Shown: positions 44,825 to 55,422 of the stretch, one piece after another
How positions within the stretch are numbered: position 1 is the stretch's first letter
Layout: each line of letters starts with the position of its first letter
DNA from: Streptomyces sp. Edi2
GTDB taxonomy: Bacteria > Actinomycetota > Actinomycetes > Streptomycetales > Streptomycetaceae
Assembly (NCBI RefSeq): GCF_040253635.1
Contig: NZ_JBEJGX010000003.1
Coordinates: forward strand, 2,294,001-2,358,000
Length of the DNA: 64,000 bases
Reading direction: 5' to 3'
Position numbers and translations under genes: made by a program
The notes under the pieces: generated by a model
What the model saw: the letters and a program-made list of their open reading frames with translations, nothing else
What the model was told of the DNA's origin: nothing
The model's database searches: none

Positions 44825-45889
44825 TCAGGTGTTGCTGGCGGTCACCCAGCGCTCCAGGGCCTGCCGGGCCGCGCCCGAGTCGATCGCGGCGGCGGCCTTG
44901 TCGATGCCGGCCCGGATCTGCTGGGCCAGCGGGGCGTCGGAGGGCTCCAGCGCGACCAGCGCCGCCGCGGAGTTCAGCAGCACCGCATCGCGCACCGGTC
45001 CGGTCTCCCCGTCCAGCAGCCGGCGGGCCACCTCCGCGTTGTACGACGCGTCGGCGCCGCGCAGCGCCTCCACGGGCACCAGGTCGATGCCCACGTCGCG
45101 CGGGTCGAAGGCCTCCTCGCGCACCGTGCCGTCCCGGACGATCCAGACCCGGGAGGTCGCGGTGGTGGTCAGCTCGTCCAGGCCGTCGTCGCCCCGGAAG
45201 ACCAGCGCCGAGGAGCCGCGCTCGGCGAGCACCCCGGCCAGGATCGGCGCCATCCGGGCGTCGGCGACCCCGGTCGCCTGGGCGCGGACCTTCGCGGGGT
45301 TGGTCAGCGGGCCCAGCACGTTGAACGTGGTGCGGATGCCGAGCTGGCCCCGGGCGTTGGCGACGTGCCGCAGCGAGGGGTGGAACTTCACCGCGGAACA
45401 GAAGGTGATGCCCGCCTCCCAGGCGACCTCGGTGACCCGCTGCGGGGTGAGGTCGAGATTGACGCCGAGCTTCTCCAGCACGTCGGATGCGCCGCTGGCC
45501 GAGGACGCCGCGCGGTTGCCGTGCTTGACGACCTTGGCGCCGGTGCCGGCCACCACGATCGAGGACATCGTGGAGATGTTGACGGTATTGGCGCCGTCGC
45601 CGCCGGTGCCGACAATGTCCACGCTCGGTCCCGGCACCTCGATCAGCCGGGCGTGCGCGTACATGGTCCGGACGAGCCCGGAGATCTCGGCGACGGTCTC
45701 GCCCTTGGCCCGCAGCGCCACCGCGAAGCCGGCGATCTGGGCGTCGCCGGCCTCGCCCCGCATGATCCGGTCCATCGCCCATGCGGTTTCCTCCGCGGCG
45801 AGGTCCCGGCCGTCGAGCAGGCCGTTGAGGATGCCCGGCCAGGTGTGGGCCGCCACGCTGTCGCCGCCGAGGGGGGTCGCAACGTTCAT
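44825..45889 (-). CDS. trpD: Anthranilate phosphoribosyltransferase
   Basis: A 354-residue enzyme that joins anthranilate and PRPP in the second step of tryptophan synthesis. Motifs: [20 protein letters not shown] (PRPP/Mg site), [20 protein letters not shown] (anthranilate channel), [30 protein letters not shown] and [15 protein letters not shown]. The ATG at 45889 has AGGAG 8 bp upstream; a GTG 39 bp earlier is also in frame. It lies far from trpEG (27 kb), with no leader peptide or attenuator of its own visible. Confidence 0.96.
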   Translation of the reverse strand: MNVATPLGGDSVAAHTWPGILNGLLDGRDLAAEETAWAMDRIMRGEAGDAQIAGFAVALRAKGETVAEISGLVRTMYAHARLIEVPGPSVDIVGTGGDGANTVNISTMSSIVVAGTGAKVVKHGNRAASSASGASDVLEKLGVNLDLTPQRVTEVAWEAGITFCSAVKFHPSLRHVANARGQLGIRTTFNVLGPLTNPAKVRAQATGVADARMAPILAGVLAERGSSALVFRGDDGLDELTTTATSRVWIVRDGTVREEAFDPRDVGIDLVPVEALRGADASYNAEVARRLLDGETGPVRDAVLLNSAAALVALEPSDAPLAQQIRAGIDKAAAAIDSGAARQALERWVTASNT

Positions 45890-45953
45890 GGTCCACACTC
45901 CTGATTTGTCTCCTGCTTGTGCGTTCACCCTATCGAGCCGCCGAGCAGGCCGA

Positions 45954-45984
45954 AGGGCCCCGTCCGATCAACGGACGGGGCCCT
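45954..45984 (-). terminator. Terminator of the ctaE-qcrCAB operon
   Basis: Perfect 13-bp stem AGGGCCCCGTCCG (45954-45966) with 45972-45984 and a 5-nt loop, 45 bp after the qcrB stop. Confidence 0.85.
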
Positions 45985-46028
45985 CTGGGTGGCGTGCTCC
46001 TACGGTGCGCCATGAGGCGCCGCGGTGA

Positions 46029-47666
46029 TCAGTGGTGGCCGTGGCCGCTGGTGATCTCCTTGTACTCCTCGACCGTGGGCTTGGCGATGACGTTGTCCTC
46101 GCCGTAGTAGCTCTTGGAGAGCTTGGCCCGCAGCTTCTGCAAGCGCGACACCTTGCGTGCCACACCGTTCTCGTCGACCTCCGGGCCGAGCTCCAGGGGC
46201 GTGGGCTGCTCGTGCTGGGTGAGCACGTGCAGCTGCTCCTGGTCGAGCGGCTCGTGGACCTCGATGAACTCACCGTGCGGCAGGCGCTTGATGATGCCGG
46301 ACTCGCGTCCGTGCAGCACCTTGTCCTTGTCGCGCCGCTGCAGACCCATGCAGATCCGCTTGGTGGCGATGAAGGACAGCACCGGAAGGACGAAGAATCC
46401 GATCCGGACGAACCAGGTGAGCGAGTTGAGCGACAGGTGGAAGTGCGTGGCCCACAGGTCGTTGCCGCCGCCGATCAGCATCACGAAGTACGCGACCAGC
46501 CAGGCGACACCGAAGCCGGTACGGGTCGGCACGTTGCGCGGGCGGTCCAGGATGTGGTGCTCGCGCTTGTCGCCCTTGACCCAGGACTCGACGAACGGGT
46601 AGACCGCGATCGCGACCAGGACCAGCGGGAAGATCACGATCGGGATCAGCACACCGAAGTTGACGGTGTGGCCCCAGAAGTTCCACTCCCAGCCCGGCAT
46701 GACACGCACCAGACCCTCGGCGAAGCCCATGTACCAGTCGGGCTGGGCGCCGGTGGACACCTGGTCGGGTCGGTACGGGCCGATGGCCCACACCGGGTTG
46801 ATGCTGGCGATCGCGGCGATCGCCGCGATCACACCGAAGACCAGGAAGAAGAAGCCTCCGGCCTTGGCCATGTAGACCGGCAGCAGCGGCATGCCCACGA
46901 CGTTGTTGTTGGTCTTGCCGGCACCCGGGAACTGGGTGTGCTTGTGGTAGAAGACCAGGATCAGGTGCGCCACCAGCAGGCCGAGCATGATGCCCGGCAG
47001 CAGCAGGACGTGCACCGTGAAGAACCGCGGGATGATGTCGTGCCCCGGGAACTCCCCGCCGAAGATGAAGAACTGCAGGTACGAACCGACCAGCGGCATC
47101 GCCAGGATGACGCCCTCGATGAACCGCACTCCGGTGCCGGAGAGCAGGTCGTCGGGGAGCGAGTAGCCGGTGAAGCCGGTGAACATGCCCAGCACGAACA
47201 GCAGGAAGCCGAACAGCCAGTTGACCTCGCGCGGCTTGCGGAAGGCGCCGGTGAAGAACACCCGCATCATGTGGACCATCATCGCGGCCAGGAAGACCAG
47301 CGCGGCCCAGTGGTGGATCTGGCGGATGAGCAGGCCGCCGCGCACGTCGAAGCTGATGTCCAGCGTCGACTCGAAGGCCTGGGTCATCCGGATTCCCTGC
47401 ATGGGCACATAGGAACCGTGATAGGTCACCTCGGCCATGCTCGGGTGGAAGAACAGCGTCAGGTAGACACCGGTCAGGATGATGATGATGAAGCTGTAGA
47501 GCGCGACCTCACCCAGCATGAAGGACCAGTGGTCCGGGAAGATCTTGCGCATGTTGGACTTGGCGAGGCTGTAGATGCCCAGCCGGCCGTCCGCCCAGTC
47601 CGCGATCCGCTCGCCCCGTGGCGCCGGGCCACGGCGTGTGCTGGTCGCGGTTGTCTCGTTACTCAT
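46029..47666 (-). CDS. qcrB: Cytochrome bc1 complex cytochrome b subunit
   Basis: A 545-residue subunit of the actinobacterial bc complex that oxidises menaquinol. Haem-ligand His residues are in IRQIHHWAALVFLAAMMVHM and FTVHVLLLPGIMLGLLVAHL. The Qo motif is PDWY (TGAQPDWYMGFAEG, PEWY in mitochondria). The long C-terminal extension (about residues 420-545) is typical of the actinobacterial bc1-aa3 supercomplex. It is the last gene of ctaE-qcrC-qcrA-qcrB and overlaps qcrA by 4 bp. Confidence 0.97.
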   Translation of the reverse strand: MSNETTATSTRRGPAPRGERIADWADGRLGIYSLAKSNMRKIFPDHWSFMLGEVALYSFIIIILTGVYLTLFFHPSMAEVTYHGSYVPMQGIRMTQAFESTLDISFDVRGGLLIRQIHHWAALVFLAAMMVHMMRVFFTGAFRKPREVNWLFGFLLFVLGMFTGFTGYSLPDDLLSGTGVRFIEGVILAMPLVGSYLQFFIFGGEFPGHDIIPRFFTVHVLLLPGIMLGLLVAHLILVFYHKHTQFPGAGKTNNNVVGMPLLPVYMAKAGGFFFLVFGVIAAIAAIASINPVWAIGPYRPDQVSTGAQPDWYMGFAEGLVRVMPGWEWNFWGHTVNFGVLIPIVIFPLVLVAIAVYPFVESWVKGDKREHHILDRPRNVPTRTGFGVAWLVAYFVMLIGGGNDLWATHFHLSLNSLTWFVRIGFFVLPVLSFIATKRICMGLQRRDKDKVLHGRESGIIKRLPHGEFIEVHEPLDQEQLHVLTQHEQPTPLELGPEVDENGVARKVSRLQKLRAKLSKSYYGEDNVIAKPTVEEYKEITSGHGHH

Positions 47667-48727
47667 CCGCGCTCCCAGAAACTCGGGCCGACGGGCTCCT
47701 CGAAGCCGCTTGCGGCCTCCAGGAAGCCGTCCTTCTCCGTGATGTGCAGCTGCGGCAGGGCGTGTCCGGCCGGACCGAAGATCACCCGACCACCGTCAGA
47801 GAGGTCGAACGTCGACTGGTGGCACGGGCAGAGCACGTGGTGCGTCTGCTGCTCGTACAGGCTGATCGGGCAACCCACGTGGGTGCAGATCTTCGAGTAC
47901 GCCACGATGCCCTCGTGCGACCAGGAGAGTTCGTGCTTGTCCTTGATGTCCTGCGGCTGGATCCGCACGAGCATCAGGGCGTCCTTGGCGATCTTCTCGG
48001 CGAACTCCTCGTCGTTCTCCTCCAGGCCCTCGGGCTTGGCGAACGTCAGGGAGCCGACCGCGATGTCCTCGGGACGCAGCGGGAGGTTGGTGGACTGGTT
48101 GACGAGCCGGACGCCCCTCTTCCAGTTCGTGGTGCGCAGCTTGTTCCCGGGCAGCGGCCCGAGGTCACGCAGCAGGACGACACCGGAGAGCGGCACCAGG
48201 GCCAGCGCACCGAACATCGTGTTGCGGACCAGCTTGCGGCGGCCGATCTGCGACTCCTTGGCACCCGCCGCGAAGTCCGCCATGACCTTGGCCTTGACCT
48301 CGGGGGGGGCCTCGATCGGGTGCCGCTCGTCGGCGACCTCCTCGTCCGACATCAGCGTGCGGGCCCAGTGGACCGCACCGGCGCCGATGCAGAACAGCGC
48401 CGCGCCGAGCGTCAGACCGAGCGCGAAGTTCAGCGCGCTGATGTGACCGATCGGCCAGATGTAGACGATCTTGTCGATCGGGATCGCCACATACGAGGCG
48501 ATGAAGGCGACCGTCGCGACCATCGACACCACGAAGAGCAGCGCCACGGTGCGCTCGGAGCGCCTGGCGGCCCGCTCGTCGATGTCCTGGGCGCGGTGCT
48601 CGTGGGGCGGCAGACCCGGGTCGGCGAAGGGGTTCTCCGCCGTGGCCACCGCACCTTCGTGAGCCGTCTCCCGCTCACTGGGAAGGGTTTCTTCTGGCAC
48701 GTCTTCGTGTCGTCCAGTCTCGCTCAT
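47663..48727 (-). CDS. qcrA: Cytochrome bc1 complex Rieske iron-sulfur subunit
   Basis: A 354-residue protein with three membrane helices in the middle (about 65-85, 98-120, 165-185), unlike the single helix of most Rieske proteins. This is the actinobacterial form. The cluster ligands are CTHVGCPISLYE (Cys, His) and CPCHQSTFDLSDGG (Cys, His). It passes electrons from menaquinol to the dihaem QcrC. It overlaps qcrB and qcrC by 4 bp each, so the three are translationally coupled. Confidence 0.97.
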   Translation of the reverse strand: MSETGRHEDVPEETLPSERETAHEGAVATAENPFADPGLPPHEHRAQDIDERAARRSERTVALLFVVSMVATVAFIASYVAIPIDKIVYIWPIGHISALNFALGLTLGAALFCIGAGAVHWARTLMSDEEVADERHPIEAPPEVKAKVMADFAAGAKESQIGRRKLVRNTMFGALALVPLSGVVLLRDLGPLPGNKLRTTNWKRGVRLVNQSTNLPLRPEDIAVGSLTFAKPEGLEENDEEFAEKIAKDALMLVRIQPQDIKDKHELSWSHEGIVAYSKICTHVGCPISLYEQQTHHVLCPCHQSTFDLSDGGRVIFGPAGHALPQLHITEKDGFLEAASGFEEPVGPSFWERG

Positions 48728-49533
48728 GACTTCTTGGCCTTCGTAGTCCGGGCTGCGACCCAGATGGCGACCGCGATCAGCGCGCCCAGGCCGAAGATGT
48801 AGCCGAAGAGACCCTCACTGACCGGACCGAGACCGCCGAGGTCGAGGCCGCCGGGGCTCTCGGAATCATCGCCGTTGACGGCGCCGAGGTACGCGATGAT
48901 GTCCTTCTTGTTCTCCTTCGACAGCGAGCCGTCGCCGAAGGAGGGCATGTTCTGCGGGCCGGTCTCCATGGCCTCGTAGATGTGCTTCGGGTCCACGCCT
49001 TCGAGCGTCGGTGCGAACTTGCCGTTGGTGAGGGCGCCGCCCTTACCGGTGAAGTTGTGGCACTGCGCGCAGTTGGTGCGGAACAGCTCGCCACCCTTGC
49101 CGATGTCGGCGCCGCCGGCGCTGTACTGCTCCTTGGACGGCACGCTCGGGCCGGCACCCAGCGACGCGACATAGGCCGCGAGCTGGTCGATCTGGGCGTT
49201 GGTGTAGATGTTCTTCTTCTTCGGCACTTGGGCGCCGGGCTGCTGGGCCGGCATCCGCCCGGTGCCCACCTGGAAGTCCACGGCTGCGGCGCCGACGCCG
49301 ACCAGGCTCGGACCGTCGGAGGTGCCCTGACCGCCGGTGCCGTGGCAGCTGGCGCAGCCCACGGCGAAGAGCTTCTTGCCCTCCTTGATGGCAAGAGACT
49401 GGGCGGTGTCATCGGCCTGAGCCTTGTCCGCCGGCGCGAACGCGGCGTACAGCCCCCCAGTGACCGCCAGCGCGAAGAGTAGGACGACGAGCGCCGCCAG
49501 CGGATGGCGCCGTCGTGCGGAGAGCTTTTTCAC
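48724..49533 (-). CDS. qcrC: Cytochrome bc1 complex dihaem cytochrome c
   Basis: A 269-residue protein with two CxxCH haem sites (CASCHGTGGQGT and CAQCHNFTGKGG) and the corresponding Met ligands (GRMPAQQPG, QNMPSFGDG). The N-terminal membrane anchor (residues 10-32) and C-terminal helix (about 240-262) keep it on the membrane. Two fused haem domains replace a separate cytochrome c, so electrons go straight to the aa3 oxidase in a supercomplex. It overlaps qcrA by 4 bp. Confidence 0.97.
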   Translation of the reverse strand: MKKLSARRRHPLAALVVLLFALAVTGGLYAAFAPADKAQADDTAQSLAIKEGKKLFAVGCASCHGTGGQGTSDGPSLVGVGAAAVDFQVGTGRMPAQQPGAQVPKKKNIYTNAQIDQLAAYVASLGAGPSVPSKEQYSAGGADIGKGGELFRTNCAQCHNFTGKGGALTNGKFAPTLEGVDPKHIYEAMETGPQNMPSFGDGSLSKENKKDIIAYLGAVNGDDSESPGGLDLGGLGPVSEGLFGYIFGLGALIAVAIWVAARTTKAKKS

Positions 49534-49619
49534 GGATTACCCCGGTGTCAGGATCTTCTGCGTCGATGCTTTGACTGTGTCTGTCTGATATGCGGGCCCG
49601 GAAACAGGCCCCGAACCGG

Positions 49620-50240
49620 TTACCGGATCAGGTAGATCGTGGCGAAGAGGCCGATCCAGACGACATCGACGAAGTGCCAGTAGTAGGACACGACGATGGC
49701 CGCGGTGGCCTGCGTGTGGGTGAACCTCTTGGCCGCGTACGTCCTGCCCAGGACCAGCAGGAAGGCGATCAGACCGCCCGTCACATGCAGTCCGTGGAAG
49801 CCGGTGGTCAGGTAGAACACCGAGCCGTACGGGCCGGACGAGAGCGACAGGCCCTCGTGCTTGACCAGCTCCGTGTACTCGAAGACCTGACCGCCGATGA
49901 AGATCGCACCCATGATGAAGGTGACCACGAACCAGGCCCGGAGCTTCTTGACATCGCCCCGCTCGGCCGCGAAAACGCCGAGCTGGCAGGTCAGAGAGCT
50001 GAGCACCAGGATCGTGGTGTTGGTCGCGGAGAACGGAAGATTCAGCGCACTGGCGGATTCCTTCCAATACTCGGATCCGGTCACCGAACGAAGGGTGAAG
50101 TACATCGCGAAGAGGGCCGCGAAGAACATCAGCTCGGAACTCAGCCAGATGATGGTTCCGACGCTGGTGAGGTTCGGCCGATTGACCGACGGGTGCGCGT
50201 GCCCGGTTTCTACTGTCGTTGCTGTCGCCACGACCGACAT
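49620..50240 (-). CDS. ctaE: Cytochrome c oxidase subunit 3
   Basis: A 206-residue subunit with five membrane helices: [99 protein letters not shown]. The conserved Glu (SSEL) and His ([14 protein letters not shown]) positions match subunit III. It is the first gene of the ctaE-qcrCAB cluster, with 86 bp before qcrC. Confidence 0.97.
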   Translation of the reverse strand: MSVVATATTVETGHAHPSVNRPNLTSVGTIIWLSSELMFFAALFAMYFTLRSVTGSEYWKESASALNLPFSATNTTILVLSSLTCQLGVFAAERGDVKKLRAWFVVTFIMGAIFIGGQVFEYTELVKHEGLSLSSGPYGSVFYLTTGFHGLHVTGGLIAFLLVLGRTYAAKRFTHTQATAAIVVSYYWHFVDVVWIGLFATIYLIR

Positions 50241-50503
50241 TATGTCGGTCGCTTATCCCGCCCTCACTCCGGGGGGTGCCGTTCGGTGTGTCAAGGACGT
50301 ATGCCCTGCTCGTACGGCCCAATTTCAGAGGTCGCCCGAAGGGGGTACGCACCGGGTGGCCGCCGCCCGCCGGCCCGTCCCGAGCCGGTCCTGACGGCCC
50401 GTCGGGCAGATCATGGATCCGCTCAACCCCTCCTGCGGACACCCGCCGCGGGAGTAGCATCCGCCCCACCCGATGCTGTGCCGCTACGAAGCGTGGAGGA
50501 ACG

Positions 50504-50905
50504 ATGCAGGCGACTGCCACGGTGCTGGTCTACAGCGACAACGCAGGCACCCGCGAGCAGGTCAGGCTGGCGGCCGGCCGGCGCCCCGCCGCCGATGTCC
50601 CGCAGATCGAGATCCTGGAGTGCGCCACCGCGCCCGCCGTGCTCACGGCCCTGGAGCAGGGCGGTATCGACGTCTGCGTGCTGGACGGCGAGACCGCACC
50701 CGCGGGCGGGATGGGCGTCTGCCGGCAGATCAAGGACGAGATCTTCCGGTGCCCGCCGGTGCTGCTGCTGATCGGCCGCCCCCAGGACGCCTGGCTGGCG
50801 ACCTGGAGCCGTGCGGATGCCGCGGTGACGCATCCGCTGGACCCGGTGGCCTTCGCGGACGCCCTGGCCGGCCTGCTGCGCCGCAGGAACCTCGTACAGG
50901 CCTGA
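50504..50905 (+). CDS. Atypical receiver-domain protein
   Basis: A 133-residue protein consisting of one response-regulator-like domain. VLVYSDNAGTREQVRLAA is beta1/alpha1 with only one acidic residue instead of the usual pair. VCVLDGETAPAGGMGVCRQI carries an Asp at the phosphorylation position. The later Lys-Pro is replaced by THPLDP. Normal phosphorylation is therefore doubtful. It starts at ATG 50504 after GTGGAGGA. It is divergent from ctaE and convergent with the L,D-transpeptidase (17 bp). No output domain. The divergent 263-bp gap (50241-50503) holds the promoters. Confidence 0.8.
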   Translation: MQATATVLVYSDNAGTREQVRLAAGRRPAADVPQIEILECATAPAVLTALEQGGIDVCVLDGETAPAGGMGVCRQIKDEIFRCPPVLLLIGRPQDAWLATWSRADAAVTHPLDPVAFADALAGLLRRRNLVQA

Positions 50906-50922
50906 GCGGCCGCCGGGCGGCG

Positions 50923-52197
50923 TCAGAACTTCGGGCGCAGCCGGGCGTCGTCGGCGGGGTCCTGGGCGCGCCCGGCGGCTCCTGTGGTCGTGTCGGCCTT
51001 GTTCTTGAGCGCGCTGCCCTCGCGCCATTCCTGCCAGGGCATGTTCCAGTCGCCGAAGCCGTTGTCGAACGGCGTCATGGTGTCGCCGCCGCTGTTGACG
51101 ACCTTGACGATGTCGCCGATACGCACGGTGTTGAAGAACCACTGGGCGTTGCTGGTGGACATGCCCGTACAGCCATGGCTGACGTTCGCCGCGCCCTGTG
51201 ATCCCACGGACCATGGTGCGGCGTGGACGTACTCCCCGCTCCAGGTCACCCGGGTGGCCCAGTGGACCGGCAGGTCGTAGGCGTCCCCGCTCCCGGCGGC
51301 GATGCCGACCGTGGAGCTGCGCATCCGTACGAAGCTCTCCTTGCCGAGGACGACCTTGACGCCGTTGCGGGTGGAGAATCCGGGCTTGCCGGTGGTCACG
51401 GGGATGGTATTGATCGACTCACCGTTGCGCAGCACCGTCATCTGGTGCGCCGCCGCGTCGGTGATGGCCTCCACGCGGTCGCCGGTGGTGATCTTCACCG
51501 GCTTGGACGGGCCTCCGTAGAGCCCCTTGGCGACCTTCAGGCCCGCCAGGTTGCTGTGCACCGAGATGGTGGCGTGCGCGGGCCAGTACTCCTTGGGGCG
51601 GAAGTGCAGCTTCTTGTCGTCCACCCAGTGCCAGGAGCCCTGGACCCGCGGCATGGAGTCGACCTTCAGGGCGCTCTCGACGACGGCCCTGGCCTTGGGG
51701 TCCTTGATCGGCTGGCTCATTTCCGCGGTGACCGGCTGGCCGACGCCGTACTCCCCCTCCTTCGGGCCGAAGGTGGCGGTCAACTGGCCGTCGGCGCCGC
51801 GAGTGTTGACCACGAGCGTCTTACGGCCGGGGGAACCGTCCTCCTCCTCGGTGCTCACCCGCACCGTGTAGCGGCTCCCGGCGGCCAGTGGCGCCGTGGT
51901 GCGCCAGTGCCTGCCGTCGGCGCTCAGCTCGCCGCGTACGAAGCGTCCTGTGGTGTCGGTGGCGGTCACGTCGGTGATCCGCGCGTCGTCCCCCTTGACG
52001 GACACCTCGATCGGCTTGTCGGGGTCCGCTTTCCTGGTGCCGACCGGGGTGTTGGCCGTGATCTGGTCGGCCGCGTCGTAGGGAGTGCCGGAGAGCGCTT
52101 CCGAATCCGAGCCCCCGCACGCGGTGGCGCTCACCGCAAGGGGCACGAGCAGGAGGCCGCAGCTCAGCACCGTCCGGGTTCGAGGTCTGTGACTCAT
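50923..52197 (-). CDS. L,D-transpeptidase lipoprotein
   Basis: A 424-residue exported protein. The signal ends in a lipobox (LAVSATAC, Cys about 27). Ig-like domains (about 60-260, including TFGPKEGEYGVGQPVTAEMS) precede the YkuD catalytic domain, with the Cys-His motif in VSHGCTGMSTSNAQWFFN. It forms 3-3 cross-links in peptidoglycan and is the site type inhibited by carbapenems. Unlike the ctaE-qcrCAB and ctaCDF clusters between which it sits, it has a wall function. It is on the same strand as ctaCDF but separated by a strong terminator. Confidence 0.94.
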   Translation of the reverse strand: MSHRPRTRTVLSCGLLLVPLAVSATACGGSDSEALSGTPYDAADQITANTPVGTRKADPDKPIEVSVKGDDARITDVTATDTTGRFVRGELSADGRHWRTTAPLAAGSRYTVRVSTEEEDGSPGRKTLVVNTRGADGQLTATFGPKEGEYGVGQPVTAEMSQPIKDPKARAVVESALKVDSMPRVQGSWHWVDDKKLHFRPKEYWPAHATISVHSNLAGLKVAKGLYGGPSKPVKITTGDRVEAITDAAAHQMTVLRNGESINTIPVTTGKPGFSTRNGVKVVLGKESFVRMRSSTVGIAAGSGDAYDLPVHWATRVTWSGEYVHAAPWSVGSQGAANVSHGCTGMSTSNAQWFFNTVRIGDIVKVVNSGGDTMTPFDNGFGDWNMPWQEWREGSALKNKADTTTGAAGRAQDPADDARLRPKF

Positions 52198-52274
52198 GCC
52201 CCAAAAATATGAAGAATCACCTGTCCCAGCGCGCTGGAGGAGTGCAAACGGGTCTGCTCCCGGCCGCCAAACGA

Positions 52275-52312
52275 GGCGGGCCCGGACACCTGTTGAGGTG
52301 TCCGGGCCCGCC
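52275..52312 (-). terminator. Terminator of the ctaCDF operon
   Basis: Perfect 17-bp stem GGCGGGCCCGGACACCT (52275-52291) with 52296-52312 and a 4-nt loop, 20 bp after the ctaF stop. Confidence 0.9.
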
Positions 52313-52331
52313 GCGGCGTCATGCGCCCTGG

Positions 52332-52730
52332 TTACTGCGTGCGGTTCTCGCCGCGGTAGTACTCGAAGACCCAGCCGAAGAGGCCGACGAGGATCACCGG
52401 GAGGGAGAAGTACAGCAGCCACCAGCCGAAGACCACGCCCAGGAAGGCGAGCGCGCCACCGACGGCCAGGGACAGCGGCTGCCAGCTGTGCGGGCTGAAG
52501 AAGCCCAGCTCACCGGCGTCGTCCGAGACCTCGGCGTTCTCGTTGTCCTGGGCACCCGCGTCGACCCGCCGGGCCGTGAAGGCCAGGTAGTAGCCGACCA
52601 TGATGCACAGGCCGAAGGCGAGGAACAGTGCGGTGGTACCCGCGGGCTCCTTCGACCAGACGCCATAGACGATCGCCATGGCGAGGACGAAGACGGAGAG
52701 CCAGATGAACATCTTGCCCTGGATCTTCAC
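52332..52730 (-). CDS. ctaF: Cytochrome c oxidase subunit 4 (actinobacterial)
   Basis: A 132-residue protein with four hydrophobic helices: [80 protein letters not shown]. It matches the small actinobacterial CtaF that helps hold the aa3 oxidase in the supercomplex. Overlaps ctaD by 4 bp. Confidence 0.95.
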   Translation of the reverse strand: MKIQGKMFIWLSVFVLAMAIVYGVWSKEPAGTTALFLAFGLCIMVGYYLAFTARRVDAGAQDNENAEVSDDAGELGFFSPHSWQPLSLAVGGALAFLGVVFGWWLLYFSLPVILVGLFGWVFEYYRGENRTQ

Positions 52731-54463
52731 TTGCCCGCCTCCTTGCCGCCGGCGAGGGCCTTGTCATCCTCGGAGGCGCGGCCGTTGTGCAGCGCGTCGA
52801 GGGCTGCGATCTCCGGGTGGTGCAGGTCGAACGCCGGGGATTCGGAGCGAATACGCGGCAGGGTGAGGAAGTTGTGCCGCGGCGGCGGGCAGGACGTCGC
52901 CCACTCCAGCGAGCGGCCGTAGCCCCACGGGTCGTCGACCTCGACCTTCTTGCCGTACTTCGCCGTCTTCCAGACGTTGTACATGAACGGAAGGATCGAC
53001 AGGCCCAGCAGGAACGAGCTGATCGTCGAGATGGTGTTCAGCGTCGTGAAGCCGTCGGCCGCGAGGTAGTCCGCGTAACGCCGCGGCATGCCCTCGGCGC
53101 CCAGCCAGTGCTGGACGAGGAAGGTGCCGTGGAAGCCCACGAACAGCGTCCAGAAGGTGATCTTCCCGAGCCGCTCGTCCAGCATCTTGCCGGTGAACTT
53201 CGGCCACCAGAAGTGGAAGCCCGCGAACATCGCGAACACGACCGTGCCGAACACCACGTAGTGGAAGTGCGCCACCACGAAGTACGAGTCCGAGACGTGG
53301 AAGTCCATCGGCGGCGAGGCCAGGATGACACCGGTCAGACCACCGAACGTGAAGGTGATCAGGAAGCCGATCGTCCACAGCATCGGCGTCTCGAAGGACA
53401 GTGAGCCCTTCCACATCGTGCCGATCCAGTTGAAGAACTTCACACCGGTCGGCACAGCGATCAGGAACGTCATGAACGAGAAGAACGGCAACAGCACGCC
53501 GCCCGTCACATACATGTGGTGCGCCCACACCGTGACCGACAGACCGGCAATCGACACCGTCGCCGCAATCAGGCCCATGTAACCGAACATCGGCTTCCGG
53601 GAGAACACCGGAATGACCTCGGAAATGATGCCGAAGAACGGCAGCGCGATGATGTACACCTCGGGATGCCCGAAGAACCAGAACAAATGCTGCCAGAGCA
53701 ATGCCCCGCCATTTGCGGCATCGAAGACATGCGCCCCGAATTTACGGTCCGCCTCCAGCGCGAACAGCGCCGCCGCCAGCACCGGGAAGGCCAGCAGGAC
53801 CAGCACACCGGTCAGCAGCACATTCCAGGTGAAGATCGGCATCCGGAACATCGTCATGCCGGGTGCCCGCATGCAGATGATCGTCGTGATGAAGTTGACC
53901 GAACCGAGGATCGTACCGAAGCCCGAGAAGGCCAGACCCATGATCCACATGTCCGCGCCGACGCCCGGCGAACGCACCGCGTCAGAGAGCGGCGAGTACG
54001 CGAACCAGCCGAAGTCCGCCGCACCCTGCGGGGTGAGGAAGCCGGCCACCGCGATCAGCGAGCCGAAGAGGTACAGCCAGTAGGCGAACATGTTCAGCCG
54101 CGGGAACGCCACGTCGGGCGCGCCGATCTGCAGCGGCATGATCCAGTTCGCGAATCCGGCGAACAGCGGCGTCGCGAACATCAGCAGCATGATCGTGCCG
54201 TGCATCGTGAACGCCTGGTTGAACTGCTCGTTCGACATGATCTGCGTGCCGGGACGGGCGAGCTCGGCGCGCATCAGCAGCGCCATCAGTCCGCCGACGC
54301 AGAAGAACGCGAACGACGTGACCAGGTACATCGTGCCGATGGTCTTGTGGTCAGTGGTCGTCAGCCACTTCACCGCAGCGATGCCGGGTTGCTTCTTGCG
54401 TACGGGCGGTGCTGCCGGAGCCGTATCGGCGGCGGCACCCTGAGGTTCGTTGAGGATGCTCAC
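52727..54463 (-). CDS. ctaD: Cytochrome c oxidase subunit 1
   Basis: A 578-residue, 12-helix catalytic subunit of the aa3 oxidase. Haem a and a3/CuB ligands are in [40 protein letters not shown] (His-Tyr cross-link), [16 protein letters not shown] (His-His) and [20 protein letters not shown]. It reduces O2 to water and pumps protons. GTG at 54463 ([11 protein letters not shown]) lies within the end of ctaC. The ctaC-ctaD-ctaF overlaps make a tight operon. Confidence 0.98.
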   Translation of the reverse strand: MSILNEPQGAAADTAPAAPPVRKKQPGIAAVKWLTTTDHKTIGTMYLVTSFAFFCVGGLMALLMRAELARPGTQIMSNEQFNQAFTMHGTIMLLMFATPLFAGFANWIMPLQIGAPDVAFPRLNMFAYWLYLFGSLIAVAGFLTPQGAADFGWFAYSPLSDAVRSPGVGADMWIMGLAFSGFGTILGSVNFITTIICMRAPGMTMFRMPIFTWNVLLTGVLVLLAFPVLAAALFALEADRKFGAHVFDAANGGALLWQHLFWFFGHPEVYIIALPFFGIISEVIPVFSRKPMFGYMGLIAATVSIAGLSVTVWAHHMYVTGGVLLPFFSFMTFLIAVPTGVKFFNWIGTMWKGSLSFETPMLWTIGFLITFTFGGLTGVILASPPMDFHVSDSYFVVAHFHYVVFGTVVFAMFAGFHFWWPKFTGKMLDERLGKITFWTLFVGFHGTFLVQHWLGAEGMPRRYADYLAADGFTTLNTISTISSFLLGLSILPFMYNVWKTAKYGKKVEVDDPWGYGRSLEWATSCPPPRHNFLTLPRIRSESPAFDLHHPEIAALDALHNGRASEDDKALAGGKEAGK

Positions 54464-55422
54464 TGGTTCTTGGTCTCCGCATTCCTGGCGTGATCCGTCT
54501 GCTTGATGCCCGACGGCAGGTATCCGGTCTGGCCCTTCTTCGCCAGGTCCTTCAGGTGCTCCCGGTACCGCTCGGGGGAGACGACCTTGACGTTGAAGAG
54601 CATCCGGGAGTGGTCGACACCGCACAGCTCGGCGCACTTGCCCATGAAGGTGCCCTCCCTGTTGGGAGTCACCTCGAAGACATTGGTGTGGCCCGGGATG
54701 ACGTCCTGCTTCATCAGGAAGGGCACCACCCAGAACGAGTGGATGACGTCACGCGAGGTCAGCACGAACTGGACGGTCTCGCCCTTCGGCAGCCACAGGG
54801 TCGGGCCCGGGTTGCCGGTCTGCGGGTTGCGCTCGCCCGGGGTGCCCGAGTCGTAGACGCCGTCGGCACCGGCCGGAGCGCCCTTCTTCCACTTGTCCGG
54901 GATCCCGGACAGTGCGCTGGAGTTGATGGCCGAGGTCGACTTCTTGCCGTCCACGTTCTCCAGGTAGTTGAACGCCCAGCTCCACTGGAAGCCGACCACG
55001 TTGACGATGTGGTCGGGCTTCTTGGAAGTCTTGAGGATTGCGCTCTCATCGCGCGCGGTGAAGTAGAACAGCACCGCGATGATGATGAACGGGACGATCG
55101 TGTACAACGCCTCGATCGGCATGTTGTACCGCGTCTGCGCGGGGACCTCCACCTTGGACCTGCTGCGGCGGTGGAAGATCACGCTCCAGATGATCAGGCC
55201 CCAGACCAGCACGCCCGTTGCGAGGGCGGCGGCCCAGGAGCCCTGCCAAAGAGAGAGGATCCGCGGCGCCTCGTCGGTGACGGGCGTTGGCATGCCGAGG
55301 CGGGGAAAGTCCTTATATGTGCAACCAGTAGCGGTCGCCAGGACCAGGCCCGCAGCAAGCACCTGCGGCAGCTTCCGCCGCATCGGGCGCCGCGACGAGC
55401 GGTCGGAGCCGTTGGGACTCAC
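54460..55422 (-). CDS. ctaC: Cytochrome c oxidase subunit 2
   Basis: A 320-residue membrane-anchored CuA subunit. It begins at GTG 55422 ([19 protein letters not shown]) with a lipoprotein-type signal ([14 protein letters not shown]). Two helices follow ([20 protein letters not shown] and [20 protein letters not shown]). The CuA ligands are in [20 protein letters not shown], with the earlier His in [11 protein letters not shown]. It accepts electrons from QcrC. First gene of ctaCDF. Confidence 0.97.
   Translation of the reverse strand: MSPNGSDRSSRRPMRRKLPQVLAAGLVLATATGCTYKDFPRLGMPTPVTDEAPRILSLWQGSWAAALATGVLVWGLIIWSVIFHRRSRSKVEVPAQTRYNMPIEALYTIVPFIIIAVLFYFTARDESAILKTSKKPDHIVNVVGFQWSWAFNYLENVDGKKSTSAINSSALSGIPDKWKKGAPAGADGVYDSGTPGERNPQTGNPGPTLWLPKGETVQFVLTSRDVIHSFWVVPFLMKQDVIPGHTNVFEVTPNREGTFMGKCAELCGVDHSRMLFNVKVVSPERYREHLKDLAKKGQTGYLPSGIKQTDHARNAETKNQ

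Noticed and set aside
51223..52212. Plus-strand 329-codon frame opposite the L,D-transpeptidase gene
   Set aside because: Shadow of the real minus-strand gene, which has a lipobox and the YkuD Cys-His motif.
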